Assembly: GCF_001613065.1 (NCBI RefSeq)
Contig: NZ_BDBQ01000078.1
Location: forward strand, 24,681-88,680
DNA: 64,000 nt
Reading direction: 5' to 3'
Origin: Nocardia miyunensis NBRC 108239
GTDB taxonomy: Bacteria > Actinomycetota > Actinomycetes > Mycobacteriales > Mycobacteriaceae
Part shown: piece after piece, positions 1-7,674 of the stretch
Position numbering within the stretch: the stretch's first letter is position 1
Layout of the letters: the number at the start of each line of letters is the position of its first letter
Position numbers and translations under genes: made by a program
Notes under the pieces: model-generated
Told to the model about the DNA's origin: nothing
Database searches by the model: none
What the model saw: only the letters and a program-made list of their open reading frames with translations

Positions 1-107
1 TTCGCCCGCACAATACCGCCCGTCGGGACGCCCCACGGCGACCCGGTCGCGCCCGTCCAGCCGTAGCCGCCGCCCGAACGGCGAAGCACGTTTGAACTGC
101 GGAAACA

Positions 108-542
108 GTGTCGCAGGTTGGTGCCCCCGGCGAGGACCAACTCCACCCCGATGGCTACGGCTGGTTCGAACACGACGGCCGCGTGGTGCGGTTCTTCCTC
201 GAATACGACACCGGCACAGAGTCGTTGAAGACCGTGACGTCCAAACTCGCCGACTACCAAGGCTTCCCGACCGACAAGTTCGGTGTGCTGCTGTTCTCGG
301 TGCATTCGGCCTGCCGCGAGATCGGGTTACGGACCGCGCTGAGTCGCGCGTTGGGCAGCTACGGCCCCGGCCTGGTGATCGCGACCACCAGTCGCGACCT
401 GAGTCACCCCCACGGCCCGGCAGGGCCGGTGTGGGCACTGTGGCCTGCTGAGAGCGGTGCTGCCGTCACCCAACGGCTGCGGCTGGCCGATCTCCCCGAA
501 CGCGGTCCGCGCATCGCACACCACACCAGCACATGTTGGTAA
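108..542 (+). pseudogene. Replication-relaxation family protein, C-terminal fragment
   Basis: Residues about 15-60 (DGYGWFEHDGRVVRFFLEYD, then GTESL and KLADY) match the catalytic-like C-terminal half of actinobacterial replication-relaxation proteins, which are carried on integrative and conjugative elements. The N-terminal winged-helix half is missing: the frame is closed by a TGA about 15 bases upstream of the GTG start, and the window edge lies just beyond. The reading frame ends where it meets the truncated 3' end of a DMT transporter read from the other strand, so both genes were cut at one junction near 530. Probably non-functional debris of an integrated element. The family call is fairly sure; whether anything is expressed is unknown. 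Confidence 0.6.
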
Positions 543-792
543 CCAGCAGAAGCACACTCACTGACGCGATGCGGGCGACTTCACGCCAGCCCGGCCATTT
601 CCATGTGCGGGCGAGCGGGTGGATCAGGATCGCCGCGACGATGGTCTTGAGCACGAGGAACTGCAGTGGTGTGGCGTGGCTCTGGTAGCCCAGTTTCACC
701 AGAATCGGTTCCGCGTCCGCGGCGAGCAGCGCCAGCAAGGTCCAGGCCAGGGCCGCGCTTCGGCGTCCATCTGTGCCGGGGGGCGTGGTCAT
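466..792 (-). pseudogene. DMT (EamA) family exporter, N-terminal fragment
   Basis: The first ~88 residues from the ATG at 792 show two hydrophobic segments (SAALAWTLLALLAADAEPIL and a VLLLVTNMC stretch) with the small-residue pattern and 'LKTIVAAILI' of drug/metabolite transporters. A full member has about 300 residues and ten helices; this one stops being transporter-like near 530, where the replication-relaxation fragment begins on the other strand. Its ATG overlaps the TGA of the opine dehydrogenase remnant (ATGA), so the two were once translationally coupled. In opine metallophore loci an EamA protein often exports the product, which would fit this pairing, but that role is inference. Confidence 0.6.
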
Positions 793-1660
793 AGCATCGC
801 GTCGACGATGCCGCAGACATCCAGGCCGTCCCAGCCCAGACGGGTCAGTGTGCGTCCGGTTGACAGGAAGTCCTCGCCGCACAGTACCGAGGCGATGTGC
901 ACGACCGAATCGAGCATGGGTGTGGACAGCCCGGCCACCCGTGCGAGCCCGAACAGTGGCACGAGTGTGCAGGGGACGTCTTCGGTCAGGTAGCGGTGGT
1001 CGAGGGTGTCGGGTGCGAGGCTGTGCCGATAGTTCGGCACCGACCGCATGGCGTCCAGCAGCGAGGTCGTTTCGCAGCCGTAGTAGCGTGCCAGCAGCTG
1101 GCTCATGGAGATCAGGTTGGTGTCGTAAGCTGCGGCCACGGTGTGGAATTCGTGTTCCATGCGTTCGAGCAGGGTGATGGTGCGTTCGGTGAAGCCTTCG
1201 TAGTAGAACTTGAAGGGTTGCTGGCGGTCGACCTGGTTGGCGTTGGCGATCATGGTGACCGGGTGGCACAGGGCACCGAAGTCGGTGAGGCCACCGATCC
1301 CGCGAGTTTGCCGCTGAACAGGACGAGCGTGTGCTGTTCGCTCAGATGCGGACCCAGCCGCGCCACCACCTCGGGATACGCACCGGTCGGGGTGGTCAGG
1401 AAGATCGTGGTGCACTCGGTGGCGGCGCGCCAGTCCTCGGTGATGGCCTGCAGGGGATAGACGCCTTCCAAGCGGCCGATCGCGCGCACCGTCCGCGTCC
1501 GTCGAATCGGACCCGTCTTGGCCGCATCGCGCACCAGCAGGCGGACGCCGTAGCCCTCGGCCGACAGCCACGCGGCAAGAGCGCGCGCCGAGCCGCCGCC
1601 GACGACAGCGATCTGCTCGGTGCGCGGTGTTGGCGAATCAGACTCCCCGGGCCGCGTCAT
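789..1660 (-). pseudogene. Octopine/nopaline-type opine dehydrogenase, frameshifted and internally deleted
   Basis: From 1660 the first ~110 codons encode a Rossmann nucleotide-binding half (IAVVGGGSARALAAWLSAEG, later LTTPTGAYPEVVARL and LVLFSGK). Near 1290 the frame changes; the second frame, running to the TGA at 789, encodes the all-helical half (GALCHPVTMIANAN, FKFYYEGFTERT, LDHRYLTEDVP, GRTLTRLGWDGL), typical of the octopine/nopaline dehydrogenase C-terminal domain. The linker of roughly 90 residues that joins the halves in intact enzymes is absent. These enzymes reductively condense an amino acid with an alpha-keto acid. Clearly a pseudogene; the substrate cannot be judged. It was cotranscribed with the truncated exporter after it. 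Confidence 0.75.
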
Positions 1661-1837
1661 GAGAAGCCTCTGCTTTTCCTGCTCCCGTACCGATGCCCAG
1701 GAATCCCCGCCGGTTCAGCGGCGGGTGGGCAAACCGGCTGGACGACATGGATTTCTCCCGGTGAATTGTGCGAAAAGGGTTGTGACAGATCGGAACCCGC
1801 GTCCGGACGTTTGCCTGTGGAAGCGCGGGAGGACCTG

Positions 1838-2236
1838 TCAGACCCGCAGGATCGACAATTCGGCCAGGGACGGCACAGTCCAGGGTGGCGGCCGCTCACG
1901 ATACGTGTGCCCGAGCAGGGCCTTGAACCGGCTCACCGCCACCGACGCAGTCCCCGACCACGCGAGCACGACGAGACCGATCACGATCGCTGTCGCCGAG
2001 AGGATGAATTCGCACGCATGCATCGCACCGGGGCAGGACATGTCGTGGCCGATGAAGGCTGCCGGGCCGGGCCCCGGCGAGGGTGCGACGATCGAGTGCT
2101 CGGGCATGATCCGGTGCGTATCGGCGCAGATCGAGAACACCCCGGCGTGCATGGCCGCGACACCGAATACCAGCAGCAACAATCCCAGTAACCGGGTTCG
2201 CCCGGATACCGCAGACAGCACACGCTGTTCGCCCAC
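1838..2236 (-). CDS. DUF6153-like small membrane protein
   Basis: A protein of about 132 residues. A hydrophobic helix (LLGLLLLVFGVAAMHAGVF) is followed by a Gly/Pro loop with HDMSCPGAMHACEF, a second helix (ILSATAIVIGLVVLAW) and a conserved-looking basic/proline tail (HTYRERPPPWTVPSLAELSI). This layout matches small actinobacterial membrane proteins of the DUF6153 type; their function is unknown. The two Cys and His in the loop might bind metal or form a disulfide (inference). The GTG at 2236 is preferred because the TTG 45 bases upstream adds a non-membrane, Cys/Gly-rich extension; there is no strong ribosome-binding site at either. No neighbour shares its strand closely, so it is probably monocistronic. 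Confidence 0.6.
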   Translation of the reverse strand: MGEQRVLSAVSGRTRLLGLLLLVFGVAAMHAGVFSICADTHRIMPEHSIVAPSPGPGPAAFIGHDMSCPGAMHACEFILSATAIVIGLVVLAWSGTASVAVSRFKALLGHTYRERPPPWTVPSLAELSILRV

Positions 2237-2281
2237 GACGTCATGATACGGACACCCGAAACCCGCCCCTACCACGCACAA

Positions 2282-2425
2282 GGCACGAATCCGGGACTGG
2301 TCCCCACGGAATCAGGCTCACGCAGAGCCGCTGCGGGCACGAGGCCAGCGGCAGTGCCTCGCGCCCAGCCGGTGGGATAGATGATTCGAGTTCCCTGGCG
2401 TGCTCAGCCTCGAGTGGGATGGCAG
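2282..2425. other. Short intergenic stretch without a recognised feature
   Basis: Nothing convincing was found here: no open frame with family resemblance and no clear hairpin. Confidence 0.4.
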
Positions 2426-2660
2426 CTAACGGTGCCCGCCCGGCAGGTGCCAGTGATGGTCACCGAGCGCCGCCGTTTCCGAGGCGCCGTCGGCGAAGAT
2501 GATCTGACCGGTCACGAAGCGGTTGTCTGCGCTGGCCAGCCAGCAGATTAGCTGAGCGACCCATTCCGGGTGACCCGGGAAACCCCGCCGAACGGTTGCG
2601 GCGCAGCGCTTTCGACGGTCATGTGCACGTTCTCGCCGGTGAGTATGTAGGCGGCTGCGC
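2426..2660 (-). pseudogene. Short-chain dehydrogenase (SDR) C-terminal fragment
   Basis: Reading from about 2580 down to the TAG at 2426 gives HPEWVAQLICWLAS, then DNRFVTGQIIFADGASETAA and a HHWHLPGGHR end. This is the usual SDR C-terminus, where an FVTGQ motif precedes the last strand and the D-G-G/A turn. Upstream, in a shifted frame (about 2580-2660), AAAYILTGENVHMTVESAAP resembles the preceding region. The catalytic Tyr-x3-Lys and the Rossmann part are absent. It is a remnant of a roughly 250-residue enzyme. Confidence 0.6.
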
Positions 2661-2666
2661 GGACAA

Positions 2667-3242
2667 CTACGGGTATCCGCTGATCTTCAGTCCGGTTTCG
2701 GACAGCCTTTTCAGTACCGAGTCGGGGAATAGCTCACGCGGGATCACGTGGAACATCGGCGACCGCAATCGGATGACAATCACGGAACCGCGCACCTCGA
2801 GCCGTCCGATGTCGGCGTGGTACAGCCTGAAATATGTTGTCGGCGAGGCGAAATCGGCCGCTTCCGCGCCATGGCGGGCAGTCGAGACTGCGCCGTCTGC
2901 ATAGGATCTGCCGAGCCGCTGCTCGAATACTTTCTCTGTCTGTTGTGTCTGCACCCAGGAGCGCCAGGCAATGATCAAGACGGTAAACAATGCGAGCAGG
3001 GCGCCGCCCTCGCCCCAGGCAGCGCTGGCCAAGGCGATGATAGTCACGGCGTAGGCCATCAACCACGCGAGGCGTCGCAGCTGAAACGTCATGTAGCGCA
3101 CGTAGGTTCGGGACAGCTGCCCTGCGGTGTCGGGCCCTGCGGTGAAAGTCGCAGTCGGATCATTCAGCGTGGGAAATGCGGGTAGGGGCCTGTCCGGGTG
3201 TGCCGAGTTCGCCTCTGGCAGCGGGGGATCTGTCATGCGCAT
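2667..3242 (-). CDS. Hypothetical membrane protein with YcxB-like C-terminal domain
   Basis: About 191 residues from the ATG at 3242 (a second ATG lies at 3236). A Pro-rich cytoplasmic N-terminus is followed by one or two transmembrane helices around residues 58-95 (LAWLMAYAVTIIALASAAWG, then ALLALFTVLIIAW). A soluble C-terminal domain follows with alternating strands (YFRLYHADIGRLEVRGSVIV, then PMFHVIPRELFPD). Two helices followed by a small beta domain ending 'VIPRELF' is typical of YcxB-like proteins, whose role is unknown. It stands alone between remnants; function is not predicted. Confidence 0.6.
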   Translation of the reverse strand: MRMTDPPLPEANSAHPDRPLPAFPTLNDPTATFTAGPDTAGQLSRTYVRYMTFQLRRLAWLMAYAVTIIALASAAWGEGGALLALFTVLIIAWRSWVQTQQTEKVFEQRLGRSYADGAVSTARHGAEAADFASPTTYFRLYHADIGRLEVRGSVIVIRLRSPMFHVIPRELFPDSVLKRLSETGLKISGYP

Positions 3243-3364
3243 GGATTTTAACCCGGCTGATACCGACGATCGGGCGTATCCGCGTAATACGGTGACCACT
3301 ATCGGTCCGGTCAATCCCCGACTAGCACAAAAACAGTGGATTGCAGTGTCGCTGAACAGCGCCG

Positions 3365-3585
3365 GTGACCACTACACCCTGCGCACAGTGACACCCATCG
3401 TCTGTGGCGCCAGCTGAGGCGCAGCCAGCCCACCACAGCGGTGACAACTGCAACCTGCAAACCGTGACAACTACGATCTGCAACCTCTAACGAAGCAAAA
3501 GGCCAGCTCGCCTCACCGGTGACAACCAAAACCTGTCGTCACACCGAAACTGTGGGGAAGGGTGACAGCTGGTGACCGCGCGTCG
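3365..3585. repeat. Iterated GTGACA repeats, partly in 23-bp register
   Basis: Imperfect direct repeats beginning GTGAC occur at 3365, 3388, 3441, 3464, 3519 and 3562. Two pairs are spaced exactly 23 bp (3365/3388 and 3441/3464), and the second pair shares GTGACAACT with a following CTGCAA. Multiple short direct repeats like this are found at the ends of some transposons as transposase-binding sites (IS21-, Tn7- and Mu-like elements), but no intact transposase is adjacent, so the origin is inference. Confidence 0.4.
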
Positions 3586-3640
3586 CGGCGATTCGGCTGC
3601 CATGACGCCGGATCAGGCGATCAAGCTGCTTGCCGTCCGA

Positions 3641-3805
3641 TTATTGGGCCGGGAGGAGGAACCGGATCGGCCACCAGTACGGGTAACTGCCGGGCGCGGT
3701 CTCGGCCTGTGGCGCGATCAGCGCGACCTCGTCCTCGATCTCGGTAACCGCGAAGACTTGGTCGCTGTCGGCGGACGTTTTGACCAGGTCACCAATTTCG
3801 ATCAC
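3641..3805 (-). CDS. Small acidic hypothetical protein (54 aa)
   Basis: A GTG-initiated frame of 54 codons. The product starts VIEIGDLVKTSADSDQVFAV, continues EIEDEVALIAPQ and ends PYWWPIRFLLPAQ. The strand-turn-strand rhythm, acidic centre and aromatic end resemble small beta-barrel-like proteins found on actinobacterial phages and mobile elements. An in-frame TGA lies six bases upstream of the GTG, so the start is fixed; no ribosome-binding site is obvious. It sits between the repeat cluster and a ligase remnant. The composition looks genuinely coding, but the family is not identified. Confidence 0.45.
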   Translation of the reverse strand: MIEIGDLVKTSADSDQVFAVTEIEDEVALIAPQAETAPGSYPYWWPIRFLLPAQ

Positions 3806-3953
3806 GTGTCAACAATATCGGCCCGGTTCACGCTTCCGTGCGGGCAATCTCGAGTCCCAACCGCACACCACCGCGCCCAGTGGCGGCATCCGGTCGGATC
3901 CCGGTGCGAGAACATCCGAAGCCCGGTCAGCAACATCCGATGCCAATGAATGA

Positions 3954-4320
3954 TCAGCTCGGCCACCCGATCTCGGTGACGTCGACGTCGCTGCGGACGC
4001 CTTTGAACGAGGGCTGGCGCAGCACGCCGTATGGAGTTGGTTCGTTTCAGCACGATGCCCTCCAGCCCGGCATCCGCCGCGATCCGCGGCATCCGCTCGG
4101 GATCTTCACCGATCCACGTCGGCGGCACGCGTATCGGTCCGCCATCGAGGTGCAGTTCGTCCAGGCGTTCGCGGCGTTCGAGATAGGGCAGGTCCATGAC
4201 CGATTCCGCAGCGATTTCCAGAACGTCGAACACGAAATAACGCACCGGCACCGCTGCCCGCAATGCGGTGGACGGGCGTGTGCCGAGTCGGCGCTGGAGT
4301 CGGCCGAAGTTCAGAGCGCT
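3954..4320 (-). pseudogene. ATP-dependent DNA ligase remnant
   Basis: From about 4320 the frame reads LNFGRLQRRLGTRPSTAL and VRYFVFDVLEI, then DLPYLERRERLDEL, PPTWIGEDPERM and GLEGIVLKRTNS. This is the end of the adenylation domain of LigC/LigD-type ligases, including the EGIVLK motif that binds ATP phosphate. Near 4025 the frame shifts and a ligase-like C-terminal end follows (VLRQPSFKGVRSDVDVTEIG, stop at 3954). The nucleotidyl-lysine motif and most of the OB-fold domain are missing, so it cannot be active. Confidence 0.65.
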
Positions 4321-4455
4321 TTATCTCCAGTTGTCAATGCAACTCCCTGATTGAGCCGCAATTAGCGAAGAGGCACGTGAGTTACGTCGACGTAGGTGCG
4401 GTGACAGCTCGGGTGGGTCGTGGCCTGATGTCGGTCGGGGTTTTCGGGGTTGCAT

Positions 4456-4473
4456 CCTGTACCTGGGTACAGG
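4456..4473. promoter_or_regulatory. MerR-type operator
   Basis: CCTGTACC-TG-GGTACAGG is a perfect 8-bp inverted repeat with a 2-bp spacer, placed 15 bp upstream of the ATG at 4488. CTGTAC/GTACAG dyads lying between promoter elements are the classic target of MerR-family activators, and a MerR-type gene follows immediately. Confidence 0.65.
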
Positions 4474-4487
4474 CTTACCGTTGCGGC

Positions 4488-4832
4488 ATGACGATTTCGC
4501 CTGCTGAGGGCAATTGGGTACCGGATGCGTGCACGCTGCCGACGGTCGAGCAGCCGATCCGGGTCGCCGAGTTCGGCCGCTTCTTCGCCGAGTCGGTGCG
4601 GCGCCCCCGCCGCTCGGCACCCACGGTGCTGGAGGTGGTGGCAGACCCCGGTGCCGAGCCGGTCGCCCGGGATCTTGCCGCGCGCGAGTCGAGGTGTTGC
4701 TCGTTCTTCGGGTTCGAGTTCGCTTCCACTGATGCCGAACTGGTGATGCAGGTCGGTGTCCCCGATGTCTACGTCGGGGTGCTCGACGCCTTCGCTGGGC
4801 GCGTGGAGGCCGCGAGCGGCGGCAACCGATGA
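4488..4832 (+). CDS. Hypothetical protein cotranscribed with MerR regulator
   Basis: 114 residues from the ATG at 4488, chosen because it lies just behind the MerR-type dyad; upstream codons in the same frame cross the operator. The protein begins NWVPDACTLPTVEQPIRVAE and contains a conspicuous ARESRCCSFFGFEF stretch, then an acidic strand-rich C-terminus. The adjacent Cys pair might bind a thiophilic metal or be redox active (inference). Similar proteins are commonly encoded next to MerR genes in actinobacteria, but the function is not known to me. Its stop overlaps the next start (ATGA), implying coupled translation with the regulator. Confidence 0.65.
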   Translation: MTISPAEGNWVPDACTLPTVEQPIRVAEFGRFFAESVRRPRRSAPTVLEVVADPGAEPVARDLAARESRCCSFFGFEFASTDAELVMQVGVPDVYVGVLDAFAGRVEAASGGNR

Positions 4833-5092
4833 GCGCCGGTTTACGCACGAGCGAACTGGCCGCTGCAGCGGGCGTGAACACCCAGACCTTGCGCTATTAC
4901 GAGCGTCGGGGTTTGCTGGCCGAGCCGGACCGCACTCTCGGCGGGCACCGGGTATATCACGATCAGGCGCTCACGGTGTTGCGGGGAAGGCGTTTCGGCC
5001 GTCCGGCCTGCGCCCAGCTGCGGCTGATGTGGGGAGCCGGGCCGGTGTTCGCACCGGCCTGGTTGCTGGTTATCCGCCCGTGTCGACGTTGA
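4829..5092 (+). pseudogene. MerR family regulator, truncated after the DNA-binding domain
   Basis: Residues 5-50 form a normal MerR winged helix (RTSELAAAAGVNTQTLRYYE, RRGLLAEPDRTLGGHRVY). After 'DQALTVLRG' (near 4990) the expected second half of the wing and the dimerisation coiled coil are replaced by unrelated Arg/Trp-rich sequence ending at 5092. Intact members have about 110-140 residues with a C-terminal effector part. The DNA-binding part could in principle still be made, but without its coiled coil it is unlikely to dimerise. It presumably once acted on the dyad at 4456. Confidence 0.6.
5041..5058. terminator. Hairpin with TTCG loop between convergent genes
   Basis: GCCGGTG-TTCG-CACCGGC is a perfect 7-bp stem with a stable UUCG tetraloop. 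It lies between the truncated merR (+) and the gntR gene (-), where a shared terminator would be expected. No T-tract follows on either side. Confidence 0.5.
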
Positions 5093-5834
5093 CTTCGAGC
5101 GGGATGACGTCGCTGCGCACCCAGGTGTCGTAGACGTCGTACCGGTCGCCACCAGGGGTCCAGGAGGTGGATTGGATGTGCAGGAGCGGGGTCGAGGCTG
5201 TGACTCCCAATGCGGCCGCGATCTCCGGCGTCGGCGCCACCGCACGGATCGCGCGGTGGGCGCCGCCGAGGGTGTAGCCCGCGTTCGCGAGAAGCTCGCT
5301 GAGCGAGGCCCGGCCCTCGAGTACTTCCTGTGCCGAGGCCACCACCGGGACGAGATCGGGTGGGCTGTAGTTGACGCTGTAGAGCGCGGGGACGCCGTCG
5401 AGCGAGCGCAGCCGGGTCAGCCGATAGCCCGCGGTGTTCTGCGCCACCTGCAGTGCCTGACATGCGTAGTCGGGCAGGATGGTCGGACCGTGACTCAGCA
5501 CCGTGGTCGTCACCGAGCGATTCTGGTGGCCGATCGCGTTCTCCAGAAACCCTTCCGGGCCCTGGATCACCCAGCCGCGCTCGGCGCTGGGTTCGCTGGC
5601 GAAGACCCCGCGCCCGGGTACCCGGTTCGCCAGTCCACGCGATTCGAGCAACTGGAGCGCCTGACGGACGGTGGCCCGGGACAGACCGAACTCGGTGCAC
5701 AGCTCGTTCTCGCTCGGGAGTCGCTCCCCGTGCGCGATCGTTCCGCTGGCCAGGCGCCGCTCGAGCGCCGCGAACAGCTGTTGGTAATAGGGGGTCGACG
5801 ACTGGCGATCGATCGCATCGGTGGCCGCTACCAC
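5070..5834 (-). CDS. GntR family (HutC/UTRA subfamily) transcriptional regulator
   Basis: 254 residues. An N-terminal winged helix spans about 15-80 (YYQQLFAALERRL, LPSENELCTEFGLSRATVRQ, LLESRGLANRVPGRGVF). A UTRA effector-binding domain fills 95-250 (GYRLTRLRSLDGVPALYSVN, LGGAHRAIRAVAPTPEIA, and a WTPGGDRYDVYDTWVRSD end). UTRA domains sense small sugars, phosphorylated sugars or related metabolites. It is the first gene of the minus-strand side of the sugar locus, and an inverted repeat lies 51-63 bp upstream that recurs before the aldolase gene. It is therefore very likely the local repressor, released by a pathway intermediate (inference). Confidence 0.85.
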   Translation of the reverse strand: MVAATDAIDRQSSTPYYQQLFAALERRLASGTIAHGERLPSENELCTEFGLSRATVRQALQLLESRGLANRVPGRGVFASEPSAERGWVIQGPEGFLENAIGHQNRSVTTTVLSHGPTILPDYACQALQVAQNTAGYRLTRLRSLDGVPALYSVNYSPPDLVPVVASAQEVLEGRASLSELLANAGYTLGGAHRAIRAVAPTPEIAAALGVTASTPLLHIQSTSWTPGGDRYDVYDTWVRSDVIPLEVNVDTGG

Positions 5835-5884
5835 ACGTACTCCCTCCCGTAGTTCGCAACGATCGCATTCGAGTCTAATCGTCC

Positions 5885-5897
5885 GTACGGTCCGTAC
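5885..5897. promoter_or_regulatory. GntR-type operator upstream of gntR
   Basis: GTACGGTCCGTAC is an inverted repeat of the form GTAC-N5-GTAC. It shares GTACnGTCnGTAC with the site at 7636-7648. It lies in the dhaL-gntR interval, suggesting autoregulation. Confidence 0.55.
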
Positions 5898-5901
5898 GAA
5901 G

Positions 5902-6570
5902 TCAGCCGATCCAGCTCGTGTCGACTGTCACAGGATTCTCCCCGACCGCCGCGAACGCCGACTGGAGAACCAGTGCCGCCGCTGCCGCGCCGGGGTCGGG
6001 CACGCCGCGCGCCACATCGCCGACGTAGCTCGCACGTCCGCGCTTGGCGACCAGCTCGGCCGTGCTCAACGCTCCTGCCACGGCGGCGCGTGCCGTTGCC
6101 GCAAGCACTTCGGCAGGCTCGGCCGCTGCAGCGATCAGCGATTCCAACGTGCGGGCGGCGGGGCTGAGCGCGTCCACCATCGTCTTGTGCCCGACCTGTG
6201 CCTTGCCGTAGCGCTGCACGGTCGCGAGGCCGGCGCTCAAACCCGCCGAAAGCTCGGCCAGCGTGGGCTCGGGGGCCTCGCAGCAGCGTGCCAGCTCGCG
6301 GAAGAACATTCCGAACAGCGGCCCGCTCGTCCCTCCGGTTCCGAGGAAACCGCGCGATACGGCCGTGAGCCAGCCCCGGTAGTCCCGCGGCGGCTCAGCG
6401 TCGATGTTCTCCTGCGCGCGGCGCAGGGCCGCGGCGATATTGGCGCCGAAATCGCCGTCTCCGGACCGCCGGTCCAGATCGGCGAGCGCCTCGGTGCGTT
6501 CGACGAACGTCGCGAACAGAGTTTCGACCCAGCGCCGGCCGAAGCCGTGTGGAAGTGGTGTATCGGTCAT
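5902..6570 (-). CDS. dhaL: Dihydroxyacetone kinase subunit L (DhaL-like)
   Basis: About 222 residues. The Mg-ADP-binding aspartate loop is present (DRRSGDGDFGANI, equivalent to the GDGDxG motif of DhaL), as is the GTGGTSGPLFGMFF nucleotide loop, and a YVGDVARGVPDPGA end typical of DhaL. The ATG at 6570 has AAGGGACC just upstream and follows the dhaK stop by 11 bases. With DhaK it phosphorylates dihydroxyacetone or a related small ketose. No DhaM-type phosphotransferase gene is seen in the window, so the phosphate donor (ATP or a distant DhaM) is unresolved. Closest alternative: a tetrulose kinase subunit. Confidence 0.85.
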   Translation of the reverse strand: MTDTPLPHGFGRRWVETLFATFVERTEALADLDRRSGDGDFGANIAAALRRAQENIDAEPPRDYRGWLTAVSRGFLGTGGTSGPLFGMFFRELARCCEAPEPTLAELSAGLSAGLATVQRYGKAQVGHKTMVDALSPAARTLESLIAAAAEPAEVLAATARAAVAGALSTAELVAKRGRASYVGDVARGVPDPGAAAAALVLQSAFAAVGENPVTVDTSWIG

Positions 6571-6581
6571 GGCAGGTCCCT

Positions 6582-7574
6582 TCACCAGGTCCAGGCAGGG
6601 GTGCGCACGGGCGCTTCCCACAGAGGTATCAGGTCGGTATCAGCGGGCAGCAGGGTGAGTGAAAGTCCGACCATGTCGAGCGAGGTCACGTAGTTGCCTG
6701 CCAGCGAGCCGGCGATGGCGATGCCGCGGTCTGCAAGAATCCGGTGCACCGCGCGGGCGGCGACGCCGATCTCGATCGGGTACGTGCCGCCGAGACCGTT
6801 GACGATCGCGATGACCGACGATCCCCGCGTCAGCCCCAGGTCCGTGACCAGCGGGTCGATCAGCAGGGCTGTCAATGCGTCGGCGTCGGCGAACCGCACG
6901 CGACCGGTGCCTCGTTCGCCGTGGACCCCGACCCCCAACTCGACCTCGTCCATGCCCAGCGTGAAAGCCGGCTCGGTCGCACCGGGATGGGTGCCCGCGC
7001 TGAGCGCGAAGGCGAGTGTGCGAGAGTTGCGTGCTACGCGTCGGCCCAGTTCGGCCACCTCGCCGAGTTCGGCGCCCGCTTCGGCGCTCGCGCCGCAGAT
7101 CTTCTCCACGGCGAGCACCGCGGCCGTCCCGCGGCGGCCCGGCCCGTCGTCGTTCTGCGTGGCGAGATCGTCGTCCACGAGTACGACCTCGGTCTCGACC
7201 GCATCGTTGCCCGCGAGCTCACTGGCGATCTGAAAGTTGAGCACGTCCCCGGTGTAGTTCTTGACGATCTGAACCACACCGCGGCTGGAGTCGGCCGCGA
7301 CGGTGCCCTCGTGGACTTGCAGGGCGGTCGGGCTGGCGAACACCGCGCCGGGCACCGCCACGTCCAGCATGCCGGTGCCGACGAAACCGGCATGCAGCGG
7401 CTCGTGTCCCGCCCCGCCGCCCGAGACCAGCCCGACCTTGTCCCGCGCGGGAGTCGCCCGGGTGACGATCCCGGCCCGCGGGTCGTAGGCGATCAGGGTG
7501 GGATGAGTGAGTGCCAGGCCTTCCAATGCCTCCGCGGAGGCATCTTCGGGCCGGTTCAGGATCTGACGACGCAC
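6582..7574 (-). CDS. dhaK: Dihydroxyacetone kinase subunit K (DhaK-like)
   Basis: 330 residues, the usual DhaK length, using the GTG at 7574 with AAGGAGAA about nine bases upstream; the open frame extends further but covers the promoter region. It has SGGGAGHEP at 51-59 and GTGMLDVAVPGAVFASPTAL. It also has GVGVHGERG with His218, the residue that binds dihydroxyacetone covalently as a hemiaminal in E. coli DhaK. It carries the substrate for DhaL. Relatives act on DHA, erythrulose or other ketoses, so the true substrate depends on the adjoining aldolase/kinase pathway. Expression is probably controlled by GntR through the divergent promoter region at 7622-7648. Confidence 0.88.
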   Translation of the reverse strand: MRRQILNRPEDASAEALEGLALTHPTLIAYDPRAGIVTRATPARDKVGLVSGGGAGHEPLHAGFVGTGMLDVAVPGAVFASPTALQVHEGTVAADSSRGVVQIVKNYTGDVLNFQIASELAGNDAVETEVVLVDDDLATQNDDGPGRRGTAAVLAVEKICGASAEAGAELGEVAELGRRVARNSRTLAFALSAGTHPGATEPAFTLGMDEVELGVGVHGERGTGRVRFADADALTALLIDPLVTDLGLTRGSSVIAIVNGLGGTYPIEIGVAARAVHRILADRGIAIAGSLAGNYVTSLDMVGLSLTLLPADTDLIPLWEAPVRTPAWTW

Positions 7575-7621
7575 GTCGCTGTTCTCCTTCGATCGACTGT
7601 TGACGAGTACAACTCCAGCTC

Positions 7622-7648
7622 GTACTGTATGGACAGTACAGTCTGTAC
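7622..7648. promoter_or_regulatory. Overlapping GntR-type operators in the divergent dhaK/aldolase promoter
   Basis: Two dyads overlap: GTACTGT-ATGG-ACAGTAC at 7622-7639 (perfect 7-bp arms) and GTACAGTCTGTAC at 7636-7648, which matches the site before gntR. Further GTAC half sites follow to 7653. The location between divergent operons suggests both are repressed together. Confidence 0.6.
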
Positions 7649-7674
7649 GTACAATACGGAAGGCGGAATTTGGC

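Noticed and set aside
3365..3585. CRISPR-like array
   Set aside because: Units are short, imperfect and unevenly spaced, with no constant spacer length and no cas genes.
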